A stretch of 64,000 bases of DNA, taken from positions 806,001-870,000 of the forward strand of contig NZ_CP026604.1 of the NCBI RefSeq assembly GCF_003063625.1, in the 5' to 3' direction. Positions 38,438-47,654 of the stretch are shown here, one piece after another. A program made the translations under genes and the position numbers. The notes beneath the pieces were generated by a model. That model made no database searches, had not been told where the DNA came from, and saw nothing but the letters and a program-made list of their open reading frames with translations. Every line of letters begins with the position of its first letter. Within the stretch, counting starts at the first letter, position 1. The DNA comes from Saccharobesus litoralis (lineage in GTDB: Bacteria > Pseudomonadota > Gammaproteobacteria > Enterobacterales > Alteromonadaceae).

Positions 38438-39055
38438 TTACTGTTTGATAAAGTGCAGTAAAAAATTATTAGCTGGCATGGCATAGGCGTGTTGCAATAT
38501 CAATCGATTTTGGCTCCATGCTTCTATATCGTCTATGTCAATTAACCCTCCATAACCTTGCTGAACTAACCAGTCATTAAAATCGGCATTCGAAGCAGTG
38601 GTAAACTCACCATTCACTTTAAACGGTCCATAACAACAAAAGTGACCACCTGTTTGCATATTTTCAGCTAAGGCCACTATTAAATTCTGACTGAGGTTTT
38701 TCGCCATAATATGCAAGGTGTTTGCGCTATAAACCGCTGTATACTGGCTCAAAAAACCAACGTCACTTTGCCCGACAGTAAAACCTTTTACTGGGTTAAT
38801 ATTATTGAGCTTGGCCTTGGCAAACCAAGCCCTACAACTGGCTGTATGCTTTTCTACGTCAGACGGTTGCCATAGCCAACTTTGTTGCTGGCGACAAAAG
38901 TACACTGCATGTTGCCCCGTACCGCTGCCAACTTCAAAAATAGATTGCCGACCGCTTAAAACGGCCTGCAATACTTGGTATATAGGCCGTTTATTATTAT
39001 GCGCGGCTTGGTTAAAAGGTAAGTCGTAGGGTTCAAATCCGTAGTCTTTTATCAC
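38438..39055 (-). CDS. DUF938 SAM-dependent methyltransferase
   Basis: The 205-residue protein has the class I methyltransferase glycine motif FEVGSGTGQHAVYF, then WQPSDVEKHTA, YSANTLHIMAK and CCYGPFKVNGEFTTASN, which identify the DUF938 group. The methyl acceptor is unknown. Translation appears to start at GTG (39055); no upstream ATG is in frame. It lies 65 bp downstream of the GH13 gene in the same direction. Confidence 0.85.
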   Translation of the reverse strand: MIKDYGFEPYDLPFNQAAHNNKRPIYQVLQAVLSGRQSIFEVGSGTGQHAVYFCRQQQSWLWQPSDVEKHTASCRAWFAKAKLNNINPVKGFTVGQSDVGFLSQYTAVYSANTLHIMAKNLSQNLIVALAENMQTGGHFCCYGPFKVNGEFTTASNADFNDWLVQQGYGGLIDIDDIEAWSQNRLILQHAYAMPANNFLLHFIKQ

Positions 39056-39120
39056 ACTCTATCAATCCAAATTTCTCGATAATTGAATTAAGAGTTTAAC
39101 GAAATCGGCTAAGAAAACCC

Positions 39121-41808
39121 CTATATATTTTGCACCTTAAATACCACAACAGATTGTGCTGCTATGTTAGTGCTCAATTGTCCATTGCTATTAGTGGATT
39201 CATTGTCGCCATCACCCAATAAACGTGTCGCCACGGCACTTTGAGTTAACCCATTAACATTAACCGCTTGTTGTTGATCGGAATAGTTGATCAATATCAC
39301 GACTTGTTCTGTGTTGTTGCTACGCACCAACACTAAAACCTTGTCCCCTGCTTGGCTTGGCACAACAAGATCACCAGTTGCAATAACTGAGTGTTGCTGA
39401 CGCAATTGATATAGTTGACGGTAGAACGCCAGCAATGAATCTGTATTGCTTTGTGCCGCATCGACATTATGCGTCACTGAATTGCTAGCCAGTGTTTTAA
39501 ACGGCGTAGTGCTACTAAAGCCGGCGTGCGTACTATTGTTTGTCCAACTCATTGGCGCTCGAATGGAATGATCCCCCTGCATATTATTAGCCGCCATGCC
39601 AATCTCTTCGCCATAATAGGTAAACGGGTTGGCCGAGGCTAGCAAGTAGGTCGCAGCCGCTAATTTATACTGTTCTTCATCACCACTAAATTGCTCCCAA
39701 ACACGGTTGCCCGCGAATAAGTCATGGTTAGCTAAAATTAACGGCATGCTGTCAATATTACTGGCGGTTAACTCGTTTACTAAGTTTTGATTAAGTGCTT
39801 TGGCTTTAACACTGGCGATAATATCGTGCCCCGCTGAGAAGTTAAACGCTCGCTCACACGAATTGTCATTGGCAAAATCACGAAAACCACTCGGTGATTC
39901 ACAAACAATATAACGATTGTCGTAAGCTAAAATGACATCTTTTAACGCCTTCATCACTTGATGGTTTTGCGCTTGATCTTCTAATCCGTCTTTACCATTT
40001 TCAACCAGTACACCCACGGCATCAAAGCGGAAACCATCTACGCCAAGGTTTAACCAAAATCGCAGGTTGCTTTGATGATAAGCCAATACATCAGGGTTAG
40101 TTAAATCAAAATCAGGCATAGAAGAGGTAAAGGCTGAGTAGTACGCACCTTGCGGGCTTTGAGTCCAGGGATCATTGCCCCATAAATGCCAGCCTTGGGG
40201 TTTGGTTTGTTCAATAATATACCAATCTCGTTTGTCGTTAGTCGCCGACGACATTGCATCCTTAAACAATGGGTTATCATTACTAGAATGATTGATCACA
40301 TAATCCATGACAATTGCAATACCTCGTTGATGGGCTTGCGTAAGCAAAGCTTTAAAATCGTCAAGACTACCGTAATCTTGCTCTATGCTACGGTAATCCG
40401 TGGTCGCATAGCCATGATCATTGTCTGAGCTTTCCATCATAGGCATTAGCCAAATACCATTAACGCCATTGTTTTGTAGGTAATCAAGGCGAGAAATCAA
40501 ACCTTGAATGTCACCTATACCATCGCCATCACTATCTTGATAGGCACGCACAAACACCTGAGCAAATTGCGCACTTTTGGTCCAATCATTCGGCATTGAG
40601 GATTGAGTATTACTGATACTGATTTGACTGAGATCCAAAAATTGAGATTGTTTACCTAAGCTAGCAACTAAAGTGTTAAATCGGTTACGAGCTGATACCT
40701 CATCTGTGTATAAAGTATTGTCACCTTCAACTAACCAAATATGGGTGCCTAAAGTCGCTGGGGTAAAGGCTAAATCACCATCACTACTTTTAAAGTCATC
40801 GTAATGCATAATAAAGTTAAACACTTTATTAGCATTCTCAATTGGCACATCATAAACCGCGTAATCATCCTCAATACGGCTGGCTAATCGCGGGGCTTGC
40901 CAACTAGTTGCTAGTTTTTGATCGATCGCTTCACCCCACAAATGCAATCCCCAACCCTGATAACTTAAGCTAGAATGCAAATAATGAATCGATACCGTTC
41001 CCGCTTGCCCTAAGCCTGATTCGTCAATCGGTTTAGGTTCAGATTTCAGTAATTGAACTTGAGACTGACCATCTGGCTGATAACTGAAACCAAGCCGATA
41101 AGTCCCTAGGCCATCGAAATTGATAGTCGCATTACCCGCGTTACTACAAGTGGCGTTTTCTGCTGCACCATTGGTCGTTAAATTAAAACTACCACAATTT
41201 AACTTATCCCAATTCGCACTCGCTATTTTTAACTCTTGGCTGGATAACGGGTTCGACCATTCAAAAACATAAATTCCGTTGTTGAACGTCATCGCGTCAG
41301 TATTAGACCAGTTATTAAAACCACCCTTAACATAAATATCAAAGTCTGCTTGCTGGCCTTGGCTTAGGGTAAATTCTGGCTCTGGGGCAACAACATTAAC
41401 GGTAATTTGCTTTTCCGTTTCTAGCTGCCCATCTGACACAATTAAAGTAGCGTTATAAACACCAACCTCAGAATAAGTAAACGTATAGTTAAGCAAAGAC
41501 TGACATTGTGTTATTTCTATTTTTGCCGCTGACATTGCCGTTTGTAACTGGCACGTTAGCGCATCGTTATCTATATCTGCCACCTGCCATTCAAAAACAA
41601 CGGCAAAATTGTTCTCTGTATACTTACTGGTAAAAGTCGAAATCGTCGGTGCGCGATTAACAACCTCATTATCAGTACCGTTATCTTCTTGATTAGTTGG
41701 CGGGGGCGTTGTTCCTGCCCCCGAACCGCCACAAGAAATCAATACACTAAACAGGCTATACGCCAAACCCATTTTCAATTGCTTTGCTAGTCGACAATGC
41801 ATACTCAT
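39121..41808 (-). CDS. GH13 alpha-amylase-family lipoprotein with starch-binding modules
   Basis: The 895-residue lipoprotein (signal ending LISC, Cys26) has a Ser/Gly/Pro linker, an Ig/PKD-like domain (about 52-142), a starch-binding-like domain (about 155-255), a pullulanase-associated CBM41-like domain (about 270-370) and a GH13 barrel (about 412-810). The four GH13 regions are DYVINH, GFRFDAV (nucleophile Asp596), the acid/base Glu637 in IVCESPSG, and ANHD (His695, Asp696). It hydrolyses or transfers alpha-glucans outside the cell. An ATG six bases inside (41802) has better spacing to GGGAG and may be the true start. Confidence 0.9.
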   Translation of the reverse strand: MSMHCRLAKQLKMGLAYSLFSVLISCGGSGAGTTPPPTNQEDNGTDNEVVNRAPTISTFTSKYTENNFAVVFEWQVADIDNDALTCQLQTAMSAAKIEITQCQSLLNYTFTYSEVGVYNATLIVSDGQLETEKQITVNVVAPEPEFTLSQGQQADFDIYVKGGFNNWSNTDAMTFNNGIYVFEWSNPLSSQELKIASANWDKLNCGSFNLTTNGAAENATCSNAGNATINFDGLGTYRLGFSYQPDGQSQVQLLKSEPKPIDESGLGQAGTVSIHYLHSSLSYQGWGLHLWGEAIDQKLATSWQAPRLASRIEDDYAVYDVPIENANKVFNFIMHYDDFKSSDGDLAFTPATLGTHIWLVEGDNTLYTDEVSARNRFNTLVASLGKQSQFLDLSQISISNTQSSMPNDWTKSAQFAQVFVRAYQDSDGDGIGDIQGLISRLDYLQNNGVNGIWLMPMMESSDNDHGYATTDYRSIEQDYGSLDDFKALLTQAHQRGIAIVMDYVINHSSNDNPLFKDAMSSATNDKRDWYIIEQTKPQGWHLWGNDPWTQSPQGAYYSAFTSSMPDFDLTNPDVLAYHQSNLRFWLNLGVDGFRFDAVGVLVENGKDGLEDQAQNHQVMKALKDVILAYDNRYIVCESPSGFRDFANDNSCERAFNFSAGHDIIASVKAKALNQNLVNELTASNIDSMPLILANHDLFAGNRVWEQFSGDEEQYKLAAATYLLASANPFTYYGEEIGMAANNMQGDHSIRAPMSWTNNSTHAGFSSTTPFKTLASNSVTHNVDAAQSNTDSLLAFYRQLYQLRQQHSVIATGDLVVPSQAGDKVLVLVRSNNTEQVVILINYSDQQQAVNVNGLTQSAVATRLLGDGDNESTNSNGQLSTNIAAQSVVVFKVQNI

Positions 41809-42088
41809 TGCTCCCTATATCTCATTTTTTAATATAAATGATGTTTTATCACTAGCAGGGTTAGGAAAAGGTTATGATTTTTACATTTTTATAAAAAATA
41901 AATTTATTTATGCATTTCAACTACTTAAGCACTATTAAAACAATTGATAAAAATAATGCACATTCTGATTTATATTTGAGCTATAGCCTTTCATTTCTGA
42001 TTTCTTTACACTGTGTTTAAACAAGCAAACAACTTTAAACACCCCTTAAAATAGTTGAGTAAACTATTGATTATAAAGACAATTTAAA

Positions 42089-42370
42089 ATGACTCATGTT
42101 TCAAAAAAGAGTCTGCAACTAGCAGCAGGGAAATATTTTTTACTTGGATTTAGCCTTATTATTTTTACCTATGTTTTGACGTCGTCTCTTGGCGTTACAG
42201 GTTTGTTAATACAACTAGCAAGTGTATTTTTAATACTGGCTTATATATACCGACGAATTCGCAAAATAACTTGCCCACATTGTTACCGGCGCTACGGTAT
42301 CAAAATCAAACTTAAAACTGGTTTAAGAATTCCAGGCCGTTGTCGTTCATGCGGCGCACACGCAGAATAA
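42089..42370 (+). CDS. Small two-span membrane protein with zinc ribbon
   Basis: The 93-residue protein has two hydrophobic segments (about 12-30 and 33-50) and a C-terminal CPHC...CRSC pair 24 residues apart, forming a likely zinc ribbon on the cytoplasmic side. I do not recognise the family. It stands alone, with a terminator at 42480. Confidence 0.6.
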   Translation: MTHVSKKSLQLAAGKYFLLGFSLIIFTYVLTSSLGVTGLLIQLASVFLILAYIYRRIRKITCPHCYRRYGIKIKLKTGLRIPGRCRSCGAHAE

Positions 42371-42749
42371 AGCACGCATACGCAAATAATAAAAAAGAGT
42401 TAAAGCCAGTCTTCATTAACGGGCATTTAGGCCTCTAGTATGAACTTACCGCGTTGTACAGACACTTTACAAATATAATAGCGGGTATAAAACCCGCTTT
42501 TACTTCATTTCTAATTATTCTGTTTCTAACGACTCCATTTCCAATCTCGCTGTATTTGCAGGAATAAATCCTACCCTACAAACACTTATTGATATAATTG
42601 GATAGTGCTTGTGGCTTTTCAACTTTGGCTAAACCGTAATGGATTCAATTATTAAATAACCCAATAAGGTTAAGTTTTGTTACTAATATAGATACACAAT
42701 AAATTTAAAGATATTGTTAACAATAAATGATGTGTGGATATATTGTTCA
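42371..42749. terminator. Gene-free interval with terminator
   Basis: AGCGGGT (42480-42486) and ACCCGCT (42492-42498) followed by TTT form a terminator for the 93-residue gene. The rest of the 379 bp is AT-rich promoter sequence for the GH117 gene, with no gene seen. Confidence 0.6.
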
Positions 42750-44060
42750 ATGAATCAAGTTAATTTAAACCTAAAAGTATTAATCGCTGGCTTAGCGTCA
42801 CTTGCGCTGTCAGCTTGTGCCCTAACCGATATGACTAAAACCGAGACAAGCAGTCAGGTTTTTCCGCATAAAGTGCCTAAAGAAAAACCCAATATTCCAT
42901 TAAGTGCCGCAATGGAGCGTATGTTTGAATACTCAGCTCCACGTCCACAAGACAGCGAACTGTATAGCCAATTTGCATACACTGAATTACAAGGCTTTGA
43001 CTATAACGGCGGCGACGGCACTATTACGCGTCGTGATCCAACCCGCCCGATATTACATAATGGTAAGTACTACATTTGGTATACCAAACGTGACACCATA
43101 GTGCCACCGGTTGGCGCTATGAATGCAGAAAAAGCCACAGATAAAATTCCGTCAACTGATTGGGATCTCGCCGAATTATGGTACGCCACCAGTACCGACG
43201 GATTAAACTGGCAAGAACAAGCCGTCGCAGTACCACGTCCACCTGCGCCGCATCCAGGTCATCGCTCAGTAGCGACACCGGATATTTTAGTCTGGGAAGG
43301 TAAGTACTACTTATACTACCAAGCGTTTAATGAGCCAAGTGGCTTAAAAGGTGATCACAGTGTGATCGCGGTTTCTTGGGCTGATTCACCAGAAGGTCCT
43401 TGGCATGCCACCCATAAGGTAGCTGTTAAACCAGGTAAAAAAGGTGACTGGGATCAAAACCTAATCCACGACCCAATGCCGATTGTGTATAACGGTAAAA
43501 TATACATGTACTTTAAATCAACCTATAACAAATGGCCTGATAACCGCAAAAACTACCACGTTGCCCACGGCTTAGCGATTGCCGAGCATCCACTAGACGA
43601 GTTTAAAAAACACCCATTAAACCCAGTAATTAACTCAGGACACGAAACCTTTTATTTCCCGTTTAAATCTGGTGTCGCTGGCTTGATTATTCGTGATGGT
43701 ATTGAACGCAACACGGTGCAATATGCTAAAGATGGCGTTAACTTTAACATTGAATCGAATATCTCATTACCGCCGATTGCAGGTGGACCATTCACGCCAG
43801 ACGCCTTTACTAATACCAAAGATGGTCGCGGTGTCACGTGGGGGATCAGCCACTTTAAAACCTTTGGTGAAACCCGACCGTATCACTCACGCTTAGTGCG
43901 TTTTGACTGTGATCTAAGTCAAGACGTGCACATGCCAGAGTTTAAATCGCCCAATATTTGGTGGAAGCCAGACGTGTACTTTACCAATATGGGATTAAGC
44001 CCAAACCTTAAGAAAAAGGTTATTGGCGCATCAAAGCAGGCAGCTAAAGCGTCGAAGTAA
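42750..44060 (+). CDS. GH117 family hydrolase (alpha-1,3-anhydro-L-galactosidase-type), lipoprotein
   Basis: The 436-residue lipoprotein (LSAC signal) is a five-bladed propeller of family GH117. Diagnostic blocks in order are GFDYNGGDGTITRRDPTRP (catalytic Asp in RRDP), STDWDLAELWYATS, SVATPDILVW, LIHDP (Asp), NPVINSGHET (His that replaces the usual Glu acid) and PDAFTNTKDGRGVTWG. They match the Zobellia AhgA-type enzymes, whose family removes 3,6-anhydro-L-galactose from non-reducing ends of neoagaro-oligosaccharides. It shows use of red-algal galactans besides ulvan. The ATG at 42750 is chosen because the lipoprotein signal begins there. Confidence 0.92.
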   Translation: MNQVNLNLKVLIAGLASLALSACALTDMTKTETSSQVFPHKVPKEKPNIPLSAAMERMFEYSAPRPQDSELYSQFAYTELQGFDYNGGDGTITRRDPTRPILHNGKYYIWYTKRDTIVPPVGAMNAEKATDKIPSTDWDLAELWYATSTDGLNWQEQAVAVPRPPAPHPGHRSVATPDILVWEGKYYLYYQAFNEPSGLKGDHSVIAVSWADSPEGPWHATHKVAVKPGKKGDWDQNLIHDPMPIVYNGKIYMYFKSTYNKWPDNRKNYHVAHGLAIAEHPLDEFKKHPLNPVINSGHETFYFPFKSGVAGLIIRDGIERNTVQYAKDGVNFNIESNISLPPIAGGPFTPDAFTNTKDGRGVTWGISHFKTFGETRPYHSRLVRFDCDLSQDVHMPEFKSPNIWWKPDVYFTNMGLSPNLKKKVIGASKQAAKASK

Positions 44061-44691
44061 GTAAATAATTGAACACGCAAGCTAAAGGACGTGCAAAGTA
44101 AAGAAAGCGGTATGCAATTTAAATTGCTGCCGCTTTTTATCAAAAGCTCAATAATAAATATTCCGACCAAACACCATCCACTACAACGTAATGGCTATTT
44201 ACTGAGTTTACCCCTGCAACAAGGTAATGTTGCGATTCGCTGCGCTCATGGCAACCTACGGGTAATTTGCCAGCAACCTTTCGGCAACACAGTTTTATGA
44301 ACTTGTCATCCGGCAAGCCATTGTCACCTTCTGCATTTTCCTTTGCTTTTCCTGAACACTGCAAAGTGAACTGAATATTCAACCTAAAGTCTTTTTTAAA
44401 AAGCATTCTGATACAGTCACTGCAAATGGATTTGAAGTATTAACCCTAAGGGATGAAGAAAAAGTAATAGCTGCCAACCAACAATAGTAAGTGAATACTC
44501 ACTAATTATTTATGCATTACAATTTAAAATACTCTTAATTAAATGACCATGACTCATAATTAATTTTTATCTACAATTTTTCTATAAATGCCTTTAATAG
44601 AAAAATGATAAGACGGCTAAATCCTTATTTGATTGAATGCGCAACGAGCATATACCACCAAAAAGCGAATAACATATATAAGGATTAAATC
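44061..44691. repeat. Gene-free interval: terminator, CTACGGGTA repeat, solo leader copy
   Basis: A terminator-like hairpin lies at about 44103-44139 (AAAGCGG...CCGCTTTTT with an inner GCAATTTAAATTGC palindrome). Around 44219-44265 is a repeat (GTTGCGATTCGCTGCGCTCA and flanks) also present at 47515-47552. From 44327 to 44416 the sequence closely matches 49571-49663, the region immediately upstream of the membrane regulator gene, but with no coding sequence attached. Confidence 0.6.
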
Positions 44692-46551
44692 ATGCCTCGT
44701 CACGTTTTGTGGATGTTAATTATCGGCCAAGGTTTATTGGCCTGCACCAGTCAAACAACTCCTATTCAAACCGCAATTAATCAAACAGCAAGTAGTCAAA
44801 CAGTAAATAGCCAAATAATAAAAGTGCAGCAAGTAAACGTTAATTCCACAACTTTGCCTACCGATCTTGCTAGTTTATCAGCAATAGAACCACCACTGGT
44901 CACTATACCGGCTGGCGTTGTCACTTTCCCTGTTGATAGCAATCCTAAAAGTAAAAATAAATCGACTTACGATGTGCAAATAAAAAGCTTTATGGTGGCA
45001 AAGTACGAAGTCACTAAAAAAGAATTTCGTAAGTTTATTGCCGATAGCGGTTATCAAGCACCAAGTAAATGCATGCATGCGATTAACGGGCTATGGTATT
45101 CAGCCGGTGCCACAAACGGCAGCTGGGATAACAACAATGTTAGCGCCCTAAACATGGCTTACGACACTCAATTTAAAACCAGTGAGTTTGATCCGGTAAC
45201 CTGTATCAATCCACAAGTCGCGTCCGATTACGCAGCATGGCTTAGTCAAAAAACAGGGAAAAAATATCGACTATTATCAACCGCCGAATGGGTATACGCA
45301 GCCCAAGGCGGTAAGCAAGATCCATATTATAAACACCAAGATAAAATAACTTCGGTATGTGAGTACGAAAACATAGCGGATCACAGTGCCATTTATGGTG
45401 CCGAAACGCGATTTAAAACTCGCTATAAAATGGCCGGTTACCATAATAAAACGGTAGACTGTGACGACAAAGCTGAATTCATTTCACTAGTTGGCATGTA
45501 TAAACCGAATCCATTTGGTTTACACGATATGGTTGGCAATTTAACAGAATTTACCGCCGACTGTATCGACCCCAACAAACCACTACCTAGTGACGGTTCG
45601 CCGCAATCATCAGATGAATGTAAAAACCGAGGCAACCAAGGAAGTTCTTGGCATTGGCCGCCATTCAAATTTCACCGAATTGGCAGTTGGCCAGCAACAC
45701 AAGTCGGTTCTATAGAAGGTTTTCGTTTAGCTCGTGATTTAACAATTGAAGAGCAACAATCCCCAGTAACAACCGTTGCAACCCCACCCTTATCCACCAA
45801 GCTATTTGTAAAACAACTCACCAAAGCGCAAAAAATTGAACAAGCCAGACGCGATAAATTAGCACCAATTCATCACAACTTACCAGCGCCGCAACAATTA
45901 GAAATTGTTGAGCAAGCCAATAACAGAGTTAAACTTGCATGGCAAAAGATCGACGGAGACAGTATCACTTATCGTGTTTACCGCGGTGAGTTTTTAAACT
46001 CAGACTCGTTAACCATGATAGCGAGCGGCTTAACCAGCAATCAGTATATTGATCGCAATCCAGTACCTGATCGCCGCGTGTCCTATGTCGTCAAAGCTGA
46101 GCAAGGCCGAAGTACAAGCGCCGCTAGTGCATTTGCCCTAGGCTCCCCTGTTTATAAAACCTTACCGGCTAAAGTGGAAGCGGAACAGGCTAACAACCGA
46201 AATGGCGCCTTTGTCTGGCCAAATAGACCGGGCGATGGAAAACACATTCGTAATTTAAATAAAGGCCAGTGGCTAGAGTATACAATAGATGTACCGCAAA
46301 GCGCCGAATATCAAATAACCTATCAGCTAACCTCAAACAAAAATGGCTCTGGTTTTAAGCTGACATTACAAGACAAAATGCTGCAAAACCTCAAAATAGA
46401 AAAAACCCAGAAAAACCGTTGGCGGGACAATTTTCAAACCTTAAGCGCCAAAGTGACCTTGCCTAAAGGCCAACACAAACTCAAGCTAGAAAGTTTACAA
46501 GACCAATGGAAACTAGACTGGATAGATTTTGTAGAAATTACCCATCGGTAG
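44692..46551 (+). CDS. FGE-sulfatase-fold (SUMF1-like) lipoprotein with FN3-like and CBM6-like domains
   Basis: The 619-residue lipoprotein (LLAC signal) has an FGE-sulfatase fold (about 68-350: VTIPAGVVTFPVD, VAKYEVTKKEFRKFI, YRLLSTAEWVYAA, NPFGLHDMVGNLTEFTADC, EGFRLARDL), a fibronectin-III-like domain (about 405-480) and a CBM6-like module (about 492-617). True formylglycine-generating enzymes have two active-site Cys in a GGSWxCxxxxC segment; here the matching GSSWHWPPFKFHRIGS has none. It is therefore probably not a sulfatase activator, but a structural, binding or different catalytic member of the fold. AAGGAT precedes the ATG. Confidence 0.85.
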   Translation: MPRHVLWMLIIGQGLLACTSQTTPIQTAINQTASSQTVNSQIIKVQQVNVNSTTLPTDLASLSAIEPPLVTIPAGVVTFPVDSNPKSKNKSTYDVQIKSFMVAKYEVTKKEFRKFIADSGYQAPSKCMHAINGLWYSAGATNGSWDNNNVSALNMAYDTQFKTSEFDPVTCINPQVASDYAAWLSQKTGKKYRLLSTAEWVYAAQGGKQDPYYKHQDKITSVCEYENIADHSAIYGAETRFKTRYKMAGYHNKTVDCDDKAEFISLVGMYKPNPFGLHDMVGNLTEFTADCIDPNKPLPSDGSPQSSDECKNRGNQGSSWHWPPFKFHRIGSWPATQVGSIEGFRLARDLTIEEQQSPVTTVATPPLSTKLFVKQLTKAQKIEQARRDKLAPIHHNLPAPQQLEIVEQANNRVKLAWQKIDGDSITYRVYRGEFLNSDSLTMIASGLTSNQYIDRNPVPDRRVSYVVKAEQGRSTSAASAFALGSPVYKTLPAKVEAEQANNRNGAFVWPNRPGDGKHIRNLNKGQWLEYTIDVPQSAEYQITYQLTSNKNGSGFKLTLQDKMLQNLKIEKTQKNRWRDNFQTLSAKVTLPKGQHKLKLESLQDQWKLDWIDFVEITHR

Positions 46552-46869
46552 TGCGTCTTGATCGGAGCTAGCCACGACACGACTTTGTTACAGGTTAAAA
46601 CCCATCAAACAGACATTACGATATATGAATACAATTGCATTATGTAAGATATATTCAGGTTTAAGTCGGGTGGCGTGGCTTCGCCACTTAACCGACCTAC
46701 GAAACAACCGTAGGTCTGATAAGCCGCAGGCGCCATCTGACGTTAGTGGGGGAACGCGTAAAAAAGCCGAATTTCACCATTTACGGGTTATGTTACCAAA
46801 TCTGTTTATGAATACTTAGTGAGGCACGAACTAAGCCAAGCTATATTAGTCCATGCGTTGAAGCGTTTG
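46552..46869. other. Gene-free interval with hairpin repeats
   Basis: A GGTGGCGTGGCTTCGCCACTT hairpin (about 46668-46689) and nearby repeat-like GC-rich sequence fill the gap between convergent genes. The 64-codon frame crossing it is not credible. Confidence 0.4.
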
Positions 46870-47217
46870 TTAGTTGTTTAGTAGCGCCAAAAGCTCAGAA
46901 TAGTTTTGAGCAACATATTCTAAAGAGTCTTTACCTGCAATAAGATCACAAACTGAAACGGATTCATCAATGAGGTTTAACAGATAGGTTTCTCCTCCGC
47001 CATTTGAGCCTATAGCTAAATATGACGACAATTCAGAACCATAATCAGGTTGGTAACTCTCAACTTCTTCTTTGCTCCATAAAATAAAAGGTGAGTACCA
47101 ATGTTCTTCATCATCTTTAAAATCCGCTTCAAAAACAGAGCCGCTTAACAACGCATTTTTGTAATCAATAGGAAGTTTCTCTAGTAGATGTTCCAAATCT
47201 TTAATCAAATTACTCAA
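46870..47217 (-). CDS. SMI1/KNR4 (SUKH) family protein
   Basis: The 115-residue protein has the SUKH core: an N-terminal helix, a WYSPFILWSKEEVESY segment and the diagnostic YLAIGSNGGGETYLLNL strand. SUKH proteins are mostly immunity proteins against polymorphic toxins, though some have other roles. The start is a TTG at 47217 with GGGAGG eight bases before it; the frame stays open upstream but without an ATG. No toxin gene is next to it, so it is an orphan immunity protein or a relic. Confidence 0.75.
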   Translation of the reverse strand: MSNLIKDLEHLLEKLPIDYKNALLSGSVFEADFKDDEEHWYSPFILWSKEEVESYQPDYGSELSSYLAIGSNGGGETYLLNLIDESVSVCDLIAGKDSLEYVAQNYSELLALLNN

Positions 47218-47654
47218 GAAAAACCTCCCGAACAACTAACAATTTAATAGTGCACAATTTGCGCGTTTTTCTACCAAACCACTTACGCACTTTTATACTT
47301 TAATCATTTTTAGCAAATTACCTAAATCGTTACCAGTAAAAGCTTATTTAAATTATTAGTTAACTCTTCGGAGGACATAAATGACCCAATCACGCCTATT
47401 ATGGATATTGAAATCTCGGGTGGCAGAGAACAAACACCGGGCAACTAACAAGGACGCATTACGCTTTTCTGGTTTGTCGTAATGTTTATTTGCTAGGTTT
47501 CAACCTGCAACATGGTCGTGTTGCGATTCGCTGCGCTCATGGCAACCTACGGGTATCTTTTTCAAATCTGTTTATGTTCGATTTGTGCTCATTCCTGCCT
47601 AAGCCCTTTGACTTACCATTCGCTTGATATTGGAATTTTACGCTGTCCTTGTTT
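47218..47654. other. Gene-free interval
   Basis: The 437-bp interval holds the promoter of the SUKH gene and a CTACGGGTA repeat unit at about 47515-47552 shared with 44.2 kb. The 110-codon forward frame at its right end overlaps the regulator gene and is a shadow. Nothing else is seen. Confidence 0.4.

Noticed and set aside
44140-44406. 88-codon reverse frame over the solo leader copy
   Set aside because: It crosses two repeat units and has no homologue that I recognise or start signal.
44692-46551. Idea that this is the sulfatase-activating formylglycine-generating enzyme
   Set aside because: The active-site cysteines are missing and the protein is exported with a carbohydrate-binding module.
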